A stretch of 64,000 nt of DNA, from NCBI GenBank assembly GCA_963753225.1, contig CAVWBQ010000014.1, positions 248,001 to 312,000 on the forward strand, written 5' to 3'. Source of the DNA: Palsa-504 sp963753225. GTDB lineage: Bacteria > Actinomycetota > Actinomycetes > Streptosporangiales > Streptosporangiaceae. Shown here piece after piece: positions 16,608 through 24,293 of the stretch; position 1 is the stretch's first letter, and every line of letters starts with the position of its first letter. Under the pieces are notes generated by a model. That model saw only the letters and a program-made list of their open reading frames with translations, was not told where the DNA came from and did no database searches. Position numbers and translations under genes: made by a program.

Positions 16608-19424
16608 ATGGAACTGGGGGCCCTGGGGGCCGCTTCAGGCCCGCTGACGCTGTTCTGCGGCCGCCTCAAGCGCCTTCAGATGGCATCCGGCATCAGCCAG
16701 TCACGGCTCCTCAGCGCTGCGCACCTTGGCAGGTCGCAGATGTCCGACATCCTGAACGGCAAGATCAAGAGGCTTCCCGATTGGGACGTCATCATCGCGA
16801 TGGTCCGCGCCTGCCTGGAACACGCCGAGGCCAGTAGCAGAACAGTGCCGCCGGACCTGCGCGACGAGGCAGACTGGCGGCGCCGGTACGCCGACCTTGA
16901 ACACGATCTTGATGCTGAGTCCTGGCAAGGGCCCCTCCGTGACGTGCTGCCCGGGCGGCTGCTGGCCCAGGTGACCGATCCGTTTGTCCTAGAAGTCCAC
17001 CGGCCGGTGCAGCCCGACACCCCGCCACCCGGCCTTCCGGAGTTGCCCGCTTACGTGCCCCGGGAGCATGACGCGGAACTGGAGCGGGTGGTCACAGCAG
17101 CCGCACAAGGCGATAGCGGGATCGCGGTGCTGGTGGGCGGGTCCTCCACCGGGAAGACCCGGGCGTGCTGGGAGGTGTTGCGGCTGCTAAGGGACCAGGT
17201 TAAGCCGTGGCGGCTGTGGCACCCCATCGACCCTTCGCGGCCGGAGGCGGCGCTGCGTGAGCTGCGTTCGATCGGCCCGCGGACCGTCATCTGGCTGAAT
17301 GAAGCGCAGTTCTACCTCGACGCGTCCGGCGGCCTGGGGGAACGGGTGGCAGCCGGGCTGCGGGAACTGCTGCGGGATCCGGCCAAGGCACCGGTGCTCG
17401 TGCTGGCCACGCTGTGGCCCCGGTTCTGGGATCAGCTGACCACCCGGACCGCATCCAGCCCGGATGACCCGCATGCCCAGGCAAGGGAACTGCTGACAGG
17501 GCGGGACATCACCGTGCCCGCCACGTTCGCCGAAGCCCAGCTTCGGCGACTTGACGGGGCGGCCGACCCCCGGCTGGTCCAGGCCGCCAGGGCGGCGGAA
17601 GGCGGGCAGGTCATCCAGTTCCTGGCCGGGGCACCGGAGCTGCTGGCCCGCTACCGCAACGCCCCGCTGGCCGCAGCCGCGCTGATCAGCGCGGCGATGG
17701 ACGCCCGCCGCCTGGGCGCAGGGGTCGCGCTACCGCTGGCGTTCCTGGAAGCAGCCGCCCCTGGCTACTTGACTGACACCGACTGGGATGGGCTCGGCGA
17801 GGACTGGCTGGAGGAGGCCCTGGCCTACACCACCGTTCCCTGCAAAGGCGTCCGCGGGCCGCTCACCCGCATCCGCCCCCGCCCGACCCGATCCCGTCCG
17901 TCCAGACCCGGTTCCACGGACAGGGATGAGCAACTGGCCGACGGCCGGGTCAGCATCGTGGGCATGCCGCTGTACCGACTCGCGGACTACCTCGACCAGC
18001 ACGGTCACCGCCACCGCAACGACCAGATTCCCCCGACCGACTTCTGGACCGCCGCGACAGATCACGCATTGCCTGCCGACCAAGCCGCGCTCGGTGATGC
18101 CGCTCACGACCGCGGCTTGTACCGTGACGCCGCCCAACTCCACAAGAACGCCGCCGCCCGGGGCAACCTTCACGCCGTCTCATACCTCAGCAACTCCCCG
18201 GACCTTCTTCACCCGGACACCCGCCCCATCCGCTGGGCCATAGACCACGCGCCCCTCGACACCCCGGGCGCCGTGGCCAACCTGCTCTACAGCCTGCAGG
18301 GGACAGGCGCGCAGGACCAGGTCACCACGCTGCTCGCCCGTGATCCGGCCACCCAGATCCCCCTCGACCACGCGCGTGACGTGGCCCAGCTGCTGGACTG
18401 GCTCCGGGAGGCGGGCGCGCAGGACCAGGTCACCACGCTGCTGGCCCGTGACCCGGCCGCCGACGCCGACCTCGACGACCCAGTCGCCGTGGCTCTGCTG
18501 CTGGACAGCCTGCGGAAGGCGGGCGCGCAGGACCAGGTCACCACGCTGCTCGCCCGTGATCCGGCCGTTCATATCCCCCTCGGCTACCCGATCCCCGTGG
18601 CCATGGTGCTGGACAGCCTGCGGGAGGCAGGCGCACACGACCAGGTCGCCGTGTTGGCCGCCCGCGCCGCCGCCCACGCCTCCCTTCCGGGCCTGATGCA
18701 CGTAACCAGCCTGCTGAATCGCCTGCTGGAGCCGGACACGCAGGACCAGGTCGCCGTTCTAGCCGCCCGCGCCGCCGCCCACGTACCCCTCGACCACCCG
18801 GGCGGCGTGGCCTGGCTGCTGGACCGCCTACTGGAGGCAGGCGCACAGGACCAGGTCGCGATCCTACTGGCCCGTGATCCGGCCACCCACGTCCCCCTCG
18901 ATGATCCGGACGCCGTGGCCTGGCTGCTGGACAGCCTCCGGGAGGCAGGCGCACACAACCAGGTCACCGCGCTGCTGGCGCGTAATCACGCCGCCCACGT
19001 CCCCGTCGAATACCCGGAAGCTGTTACCCGGGTGCTGCAGAGCCTTCTGAAGGCAGACACGCAGGATCAGGTGGCCGCACTGGCCCATGATCTGCCCGCC
19101 TACGTCGACCTCAACCATCCGGGCAACGTGGCCTGGCTGCTGGATACCCTGCGGGAGGCAGGCGCACAGGATCAGGTGGCCGTGCTGGCCCGTGATCTGG
19201 TTCCCCAGGTCCTCCTCGACCATTCACCCTACGTAGCCCTCTTGCTCGCGAGCCTGCGGGAAGCGGGCGCGCAGGACCAGGCCACCGCGCTGGTTGGTCG
19301 TCTACCGACGGCGGGCATGTTCGAACTCTTCCGCCAGCAAGAGGACTACCAGGACCGGTTCCGGTTTGGCCGGGAGGCCGATGGCACCCCAGCCGAGCCA
19401 TGGGGCTGGGAAGATCTGGACTGA
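16608..19424 (+). CDS. XRE-P-loop NTPase with ten helical tandem repeats (STAND-like)
   Basis: 938 residues from the ATG at 16608 (an in-frame ATG at 16503 is possible). Residues about 5-75 form an HTH (SGISQSRLLSAAHLGRSQMSDILNG is the helix-turn-helix span). A P-loop NTPase follows: Walker A GGSSTGKT near 176 and Walker B-like VIWLNEAQ near 229, with Asn where Asp is usual. Then a linker and, from about residue 557, ten repeats of about 35-36 residues built on LLDSLREAGAQDQVTTLLARDP. This is the layout of STAND sensors: DNA/effector head, switch NTPase, repeat-based ligand sensor. It sits inside a decayed mobile island, so a phage-defence or conflict role is possible but unproven. Confidence 0.75.
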   Translation: MELGALGAASGPLTLFCGRLKRLQMASGISQSRLLSAAHLGRSQMSDILNGKIKRLPDWDVIIAMVRACLEHAEASSRTVPPDLRDEADWRRRYADLEHDLDAESWQGPLRDVLPGRLLAQVTDPFVLEVHRPVQPDTPPPGLPELPAYVPREHDAELERVVTAAAQGDSGIAVLVGGSSTGKTRACWEVLRLLRDQVKPWRLWHPIDPSRPEAALRELRSIGPRTVIWLNEAQFYLDASGGLGERVAAGLRELLRDPAKAPVLVLATLWPRFWDQLTTRTASSPDDPHAQARELLTGRDITVPATFAEAQLRRLDGAADPRLVQAARAAEGGQVIQFLAGAPELLARYRNAPLAAAALISAAMDARRLGAGVALPLAFLEAAAPGYLTDTDWDGLGEDWLEEALAYTTVPCKGVRGPLTRIRPRPTRSRPSRPGSTDRDEQLADGRVSIVGMPLYRLADYLDQHGHRHRNDQIPPTDFWTAATDHALPADQAALGDAAHDRGLYRDAAQLHKNAAARGNLHAVSYLSNSPDLLHPDTRPIRWAIDHAPLDTPGAVANLLYSLQGTGAQDQVTTLLARDPATQIPLDHARDVAQLLDWLREAGAQDQVTTLLARDPAADADLDDPVAVALLLDSLRKAGAQDQVTTLLARDPAVHIPLGYPIPVAMVLDSLREAGAHDQVAVLAARAAAHASLPGLMHVTSLLNRLLEPDTQDQVAVLAARAAAHVPLDHPGGVAWLLDRLLEAGAQDQVAILLARDPATHVPLDDPDAVAWLLDSLREAGAHNQVTALLARNHAAHVPVEYPEAVTRVLQSLLKADTQDQVAALAHDLPAYVDLNHPGNVAWLLDTLREAGAQDQVAVLARDLVPQVLLDHSPYVALLLASLREAGAQDQATALVGRLPTAGMFELFRQQEDYQDRFRFGREADGTPAEPWGWEDLD
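18277..19310 (+). repeat. Ten-unit coding repeat, about 105-108 bp per unit
   Basis: DNA encoding the C-terminal array of the NTPase gene. Units carry a near-constant LREAGAQDQV core and a variable second helix (e.g. TQIPLDH, ADADLDD, VHIPLGY, THVPLDD). High identity between units predicts unit gain or loss. Confidence 0.8.
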
Positions 19425-19628
19425 CGCGGCCAGGCAGACCCGGGATGGGTGTAGCTCGCATGAAGGGACTTCTGACCTGGAGCTTTGCCTGATCTCCGGG
19501 TGACCGGCGAGCTGCACCCTTCAAGGATGTGCGTCATGATCGTCTTGGACGCACATTCTGCCAGCCCGCGCTCCAGGTCGACGTCGAGGTCACCAGTGAA
19601 GCCGGGCATCCCGGGCTACTCTGGCAGC

Positions 19629-19778
19629 ATGCTTGTCGCTTTCTCAATTACGCCGCTCGGCACGGGTGAGGGTGTCGGCGAGATCGTCGCCGAGACGGTC
19701 CGGGTCGCCCGGGAGAGCGAGCTGCCTAACCGGACCGGCGCCATGTTCACTAACATCGTTTACTTAACGCACTGTTAG
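19629..19778 (+). pseudogene. Truncated MTH1187-type thiamine-binding gene, fragment 2
   Basis: 49 codons. MLVAFSITPLGTGEGVGEIV and LPNRTGAMFTNI match the N-terminal half of the family and resemble fragment 1 more than the intact copy at 19830. Homology ends after FTNI, and a new sequence VYLTHC-stop follows. With fragment 1 it brackets the hypothetical and NTPase genes. Confidence 0.75.
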
Positions 19779-19829
19779 CACTGAACAGCATCGCCGCAGC
19801 TCAGGACATCTACAGGAGGTCTCTCCGTC

Positions 19830-20153
19830 ATGATCGTCGCGTTCTCGGTCGCTCCGTCCGGTACCGGACGCGCCGACGGCTCCGTCTCCGATGCGGTTGC
19901 CGCAGCGGTGAGGATCGTACGAGACTCCGGCCTGCCGCACCGGACGTCGTCGATGTTCACTGAACTTGAAGGTACCTGGGACGAGTGCTTCGACGTGGTG
20001 AAGCGCGCCACCGAGGCCGTGCTCCCGTTCGGGTCGCGGGTCTCGCTGGTGCTGAAGGCGGACATCCGGCCAGGCTACGAAGGCCAGATCGACTCGAAGC
20101 TTGAGCGGCTGGAGGCAGCGACTGAGAAGCAGGACGACCAAGCCCACTCGTGA
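19830..20153 (+). CDS. MTH1187-family thiamine-binding protein, intact copy
   Basis: 107 residues, family length. The ferredoxin-like fold motifs are complete: IVAFSVAPSGTG, RDSGLPHRTSSMFTELEG and SRVSLVLKADIRPG. Members bind thiamine or similar small ligands in the cytoplasm. The ATG is preceded by CAGGAGGTCTCTCCGTC. It is diverged from the two truncated copies next door, so it is either a foreign paralogue or the displaced native gene. Its 3' end converges with a plasmid-type gene relic. Confidence 0.8.
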   Translation: MIVAFSVAPSGTGRADGSVSDAVAAAVRIVRDSGLPHRTSSMFTELEGTWDECFDVVKRATEAVLPFGSRVSLVLKADIRPGYEGQIDSKLERLEAATEKQDDQAHS

Positions 20154-20159
20154 CCCGCC

Positions 20160-20447
20160 TGATAGATCTGCCATCCAATCGCCCTGGCTGGCCGGGCTCG
20201 GGGTCACCAGCTCCGCGAACACTTCCTCGGATGCCCGGTTCATCGCCTGGGTGAGGCGCGCCTGCTTGTCCTCCGCGCTCTCCCCGGGGATATCCGGCCC
20301 TGCGTATTCGAGGTACCTGTCCTCGATCTCCGCGTCGGCCTGCTCACCCAACTCGGTGAAGAACCGCACCCGGTCCTCCAGTCGGCCGTAACTGGTCGGC
20401 AGGTACGCGCGCCAGTGCTCCAGGGCCTCGGCCCCGTAGCGGTTCAC
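20160..20447 (-). pseudogene. Plasmid/AICE-type hypothetical gene, C-terminus disrupted
   Basis: The GTG at 20447 overlaps the TGA of the upstream coiled-coil gene (GTGA). About 92 residues look genuine: MNRYGAEALEHWRAYLPTSY, FFTELGEQADAEIEDRYLEY, ARLTQAMNRASEEVFAELV. Proteins with this opening are frequent in actinomycete integrative elements, beside replication or transfer genes. After GDW at about 20171 the frame runs antisense into the thiamine-binding gene as far as 19764, which suggests the natural end was lost. Confidence 0.55.
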
Positions 20448-21379
20448 TGGTCGGCCGCCTGCCTAGGCTGGGCGGCCTGGCGCGTACCTCGCCGGGCTGT
20501 CTTGACGGGCGGCTCGACGGGCTCGGGGTCGGGGGCGCTGGCGCGGAGCTGGTCGAGTTCGCCCCGGTAGGCGTCGGCCTGGTGCTCGGCGCGCTCGGCG
20601 CGGGCGCGCAGGTCGGCCCGTAGCTCGTCGCGCTCGCGGGCATTGTCGGCGCGAACCTGGGGTGAGAGTCCGCTCGGCGTCGGCGCGGACCCATTTGGTT
20701 TCCGCCTGGGCGGCCTCGGCGGCGGCCTGCGCGCGGGTGGTCTCCTGCTTCGCCTGCTCGGTGACGGCCTCGGCGACTGCTGCCGCCTTCCGCGCAGTGT
20801 CCCGCTCCTCCTCCGCCGCCCGGACGCGGGCGTCGGCGTCCGCCTGGGCCTTGGCTATGGCGGCGTCCCGCTCGGCCTGTGTGTCGGCGATCCGCTTGTG
20901 GCATCGGCGCGGGCCTTGGCCACGGCGGCGTCCCGGTCAGCCTCGGCGGCCTGGGCGCGCTGCTCGGCCGCGTTCGCGCGGTCCTGGGCGTCGGTCAGTT
21001 TCTCGCTCATCTGCTCGGCGGCGTCATCGGCCTCCACGCGGAACTGGTCGGCCTGAGCGGCGCGGCGCTCGGCGTCCGCGCCCAGCGCGGCGATCCGGTC
21101 GGCTTCGGTGCGCAGCGACCGCAGCAGCTCCGCGCCGCCCACTTTCGCCATCGTCACCGGGCTGGCGTCATCGGCCGCGCTGATCGTGGTGCCGTTCTTC
21201 TCGGCGTTCAGCCGTCGGCGTTCCTTTCAGGCCGATGCGCGGGTGTGGCCGCGTCCCGCGCAGTACTCTGGCGGTCGTCCGGGCTTCTCGGCCGGTGCGG
21301 CGAGCTGGTCACATCCGGGGTAGCTGCACGTCGGCCGCGCCGTGGTGCCGTCGGCCGTGGTGGTCTTCTTGCTGGTCAT
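20444..21379 (-). pseudogene. Coiled-coil/zinc-ribbon-like plasmid protein gene with three lesions
   Basis: The start ATG at 21379 has GGGAGGG upstream. The N-terminus reads CSYPGCDQLAAPAEKPGRP, then YCAGRGHTRASA, where a TGA (21229-21227) replaces the Trp codon expected in this family. The frame resumes as KERRRLNAEK and continues into a long Ala/Glu coiled coil. A frameshift near 20885-20895 and another near 20660-20670 must be corrected to join KRIADTQAERDAAIAKAQA and QVRADNARERDELRADLRA. With both corrected it ends in a TGA that overlaps the next GTG start, which supports the reconstruction. Confidence 0.7.
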
Positions 21380-21484
21380 CGGCCCTCCCATGATCGTGGT
21401 GGCCCGTGGTCTCAGGGCCTTTCGTTTTCGTATCGGGTGACGAAACGAAACGTTGTAATGGCCTGCCTGGGCGGAAGTGCGGCG

Positions 21485-22534
21485 CTACTTGATCGTGATG
21501 CGGCGCACGATGTCGGCCTGGTCGACGCTGCCCCTGCCCCGTTGGGCTGGCTGTATCACCAGGCGCTTGCCCCGCAGCGCCATCGTGAGCAGGTCTCGCT
21601 TTCCCTTGTAGTCGGCGGTGTCCCATCGTTGCTGCCACTGCGCACGGCTTGTTCCCAGTGACTGCTGTGCTCCAGGGACGGGGCCGGGATCAGGGAGTGC
21701 GGCGCGTTCGGCCAGGAGGCTAGCGATGCGTTCATCGACTGGCTTAATGACTAGGTCGTAGCGGGCGAGCGTGATCTCGCCTCGTCCTAGGCGATCGGTG
21801 AGAGCTTCCGCCACCGCCTCAGCCTCAGCGATCTTGATGTCGAGTCGGACGGCTCCGCTGGCCGCCTCGTAGGCGGCGTGCTCGATCTCATCGGTGTTGC
21901 GCGTGTCCGACAAGATCTCAACCACGAGCGCGCGTGCCGCTGAATCCAGTGCCCGCTGATCCACTTCGGTCTTTCCGCACCCTCCTGAACTGGGGTCGCA
22001 CCAGTACGAACGGCTCACCGATCCATCCGGGTACGGCTTGAGGCCATTGCGGGTCCGGCCGTGGAGGATATGGCCGCAGCCGGGCTGCCCGCAGACGGCG
22101 AAGGACGAGCACAGGTAGTGCGGTGAACTCGGGCGTCCGCGCCGGCGGGCGGCGTACATCGCGGTTGCCCGGTCGAAGTCCTCCTCCGGAACGATCGGAT
22201 CACCTGGCAGGCGGCCAACGACGGACGTCAGGCCCGACGCTGGGTCGGTGTAGATGATCCTGCCGCAGTTCCTCTGGCGAGTAAGCAACGTTTTCAGCGC
22301 CGTCCGCGTCCATGGCTTGCCCTGAGCGGTAGGTATCCCCCGCGTGTTCAGGTCCGCAACCAGCGTGTCTTGCAGCTCACCTGCGAGAAATCGCGCTGTC
22401 AGTTCACGTAGGACGGCGGCCTCGTCCTCGCGCTGGGTGACGCGGTCGTCCTCGAAGCCGAAGGGCCGCGCTGAGCCGTTCGGCTCGCCGGCCATCGCCC
22501 TGAGCTTCTTCCCGCGAGCGCTCCTGGTTGACAG
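21485..22534 (-). pseudogene. Large serine recombinase lacking its catalytic domain
   Basis: The remaining approximately 350 codons cover the Recombinase domain (GSARPFGFEDD, LNTRGIPTAQGKPWTRTALKTLL), the zinc-ribbon domain (CGQPGCGHILHGR, YWCDPSSGGCGKTEVDQ) and the coiled-coil/C-terminal part. The resolvase-type N-terminal domain with the catalytic serine is gone; a scar LSTRSARGKKLRAM fuses what looks like the end of that domain to the linker. It cannot catalyse recombination, so the island is immobile unless helped in trans. Confidence 0.8.
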
Positions 22535-22580
22535 GCGAAAGGTCGAGGCGGTGGAGCGGTACCTGCAGGGGTGAGCGGCG

Positions 22581-22904
22581 TCAGCTGACGCCCAGGACGC
22601 GGAGCAGGGCGGTGACCGCGGCGGCGGTCAGGACGACGACGAGGAAGGGGGCCTTGCGCCAGGCCAGGACGCCGGCCGCCAGGACGCCGGCCGGGCGGGC
22701 GAAGCCGGAGAAGCCGTGGCCCTCGGTCAGCGCGGTGGTGGCGACCAGGGCAGCCAGCAGGATCACGGCGGCGGCCTCGAGCAGCTTGGCGGCCCGGGGC
22801 GGGAACGTGACCCGGGCGCGCAGCAGCTGGCCGGACAGGCGGAAGGCGTAGGTGCCGGCGGCCAAGGTGGCCATGCCGGCCACGACCATGGCGCTGTCTT
22901 TCAC
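22581..22904 (-). CDS. azlD: AzlD-family branched-chain amino acid exporter subunit
   Basis: 107 residues, three to four membrane helices, with FPPRAAKLLEAAAVILLAAL typical of AzlD. It is the small subunit that pairs with AzlC in exporting branched-chain or aromatic amino acids. GTG start overlaps the azlC stop (GTGA), so it is translationally coupled. Confidence 0.85.
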   Translation of the reverse strand: MKDSAMVVAGMATLAAGTYAFRLSGQLLRARVTFPPRAAKLLEAAAVILLAALVATTALTEGHGFSGFARPAGVLAAGVLAWRKAPFLVVVLTAAAVTALLRVLGVS

Positions 22905-23647
22905 GGTGCCGTCCTGACCTGGGCCACCGCCGGCTCCTCGTCGGGGCTGGTGCTGGTCTCGGTCGCGGGCGCCCGGACCAGGAGCAGCACGGCGGCCAGG
23001 GCCAGCAGGACCGGCACCCCGGCGGGCAGGAACGGGGTCGCGGCCAGCGCGATGGCCGCGCCGGCCAGCGCGGCGCGCCGCGTCCTGGCGTCCCGCAGGT
23101 CCTTGACGATCAGCGCCAGGATCACCGCGGGGAACATCGCGTCCAGGCCGAACGCATTGGTGTCGTGCACCGCGGAGCCGATCAGCCCGCCGAGCACCGC
23201 GCCGCCGGGCCAGCAGACCAGCACGCCGAGGCCGCAGGCCCAGTAGGCGGCGCGCTTGTGCTGCAGATCCGGCTGGGCCAGGGCGAAGACCACGCTCTCG
23301 TCGTTCATCAGGTGCGTGCCGAGCAGCCGCCGCCAGCCCCGGCCGGCCGCGCCGGGCGGCCCTGCCATGTCGGGCAGGGCCAGGCCGTACGGCAGGTGGC
23401 GAGAGTTCACCAGCAGGCCGGCCAGGGCCGCCGCGATGGGGCTGCCGCCCGCGGCGACGATCCCGACGAACAGGAACTCCGACGCGCCGGCCAGCACCAG
23501 CACGCTCTGCGCGGCGGGCACCCACAGCGGGAACCCGGAGGCGACCGCGATGGCACCGTAGGACAGGCCGATGAAGAATACGGCCACGCAGGCCAGACCG
23601 ATGTCAGCCAGTACGCTACGTTCCAGGGTTCTGTATATCGAACGCAT
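22901..23647 (-). CDS. azlC: AzlC-family branched-chain amino acid exporter subunit
   Basis: 248 residues from the ATG at 23647 (a GTG at 23665 is possible). Helices and motifs of AzlC: FIGLSYGAIAVASG, LLVNSRHLPYGLALP, THLMNDESVVFAL. Large membrane subunit of the AzlCD exporter. The divergent XRE-cupin gene starts 57 bp away and is its likely regulator. A link to the ilv/leu genes elsewhere in the window is plausible only through substrate. Confidence 0.85.
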   Translation of the reverse strand: MRSIYRTLERSVLADIGLACVAVFFIGLSYGAIAVASGFPLWVPAAQSVLVLAGASEFLFVGIVAAGGSPIAAALAGLLVNSRHLPYGLALPDMAGPPGAAGRGWRRLLGTHLMNDESVVFALAQPDLQHKRAAYWACGLGVLVCWPGGAVLGGLIGSAVHDTNAFGLDAMFPAVILALIVKDLRDARTRRAALAGAAIALAATPFLPAGVPVLLALAAVLLLVRAPATETSTSPDEEPAVAQVRTAP

Positions 23648-23674
23648 GGAGTTTATTCTGAACACCTAGGCCAT

Positions 23675-23692
23675 CGTTCGTCAAACCGAACG
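23675..23692. promoter_or_regulatory. Candidate operator between azlC and the XRE-cupin gene
   Basis: Inverted repeat CGTTCG-tcaaac-CGAACG centred in the 56-bp divergent spacer, with further CGAACG (23639-23644) and GACGAAC (23706-) half-sites on either side. Confidence 0.5.
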
Positions 23693-23703
23693 GATCGACT
23701 TAT

Positions 23704-24270
23704 ATGACGAACAGTCAGTCACAGAAGGCGCCGCTGGAACTCATCGCGGCCTCACTGCGCCGGGAGCGCCGAGCGTCCGGGCTGTCGCTCACCGAGGTGG
23801 CGCGCCGGGCCGGCATCGCCAAGTCCACGCTGTCCCAGCTGGAGTCGGGTACCGGCAACCCCAGCGTGGAAACGCTGTGGGCCATCTGCGTCGCGCTTGA
23901 CGTGCCGTTCTCCCGGCTGGTCGATCCGCCCCGGCCGTACACCCAGGTGATCCGGGCCGACGAGGGGCCCACGGTGGCCGCGGCCGAAGCCGACTACCTG
24001 GCCACCCTGCTGGCCGCCTGCCCGCCGGGCGCGCGCCGCGACATCTACCGGATCCAGGCCGAGCCGGGCCACCCGCGGGCGTCCGAGCCGCACATGACCG
24101 GCGTAGTGGAGCACGTGGTGATCGGCGCCGGGCGTGCCCTGGTCGGGGTGGCCGGCGAGGCGGCCGAGCTCAGCCCGGGCGACTATATCCGCTACCCCGG
24201 CGACGTACCGCACGTGTTCGAGGCGATGGAGCCCGGGACCCACGCGGTGCTCCTCTCGGAGCACGTCTAG
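23704..24270 (+). CDS. XRE-cupin transcriptional regulator of azlCD
   Basis: 188 residues: HTH_3 (about 14-68, GLSLTEVARRAGIAKSTLSQ) followed by a cupin_2 effector domain (about 110-188, SPGDYIRYPGDVPHVFEA). This architecture is common for regulators encoded divergently from AzlCD exporters; the cupin would bind a small ligand, probably an amino acid. It starts 57 bp from azlC. Confidence 0.85.
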   Translation: MTNSQSQKAPLELIAASLRRERRASGLSLTEVARRAGIAKSTLSQLESGTGNPSVETLWAICVALDVPFSRLVDPPRPYTQVIRADEGPTVAAAEADYLATLLAACPPGARRDIYRIQAEPGHPRASEPHMTGVVEHVVIGAGRALVGVAGEAAELSPGDYIRYPGDVPHVFEAMEPGTHAVLLSEHV

Positions 24271-24293
24271 GCAGCACTTCTAGGGCAGTACTT

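Noticed and set aside
18277..19310. The ten 105-bp units considered as a CRISPR-like or non-coding satellite array
   Set aside because: The repeats are in frame and encode alternating conserved and variable helices; there are no spacers.
15574..22534. tRNA attachment site for the island
   Set aside because: No tRNA-like cloverleaf or CCA-ending segment was found at either border; the thiamine-binding gene fragments are the better candidate.
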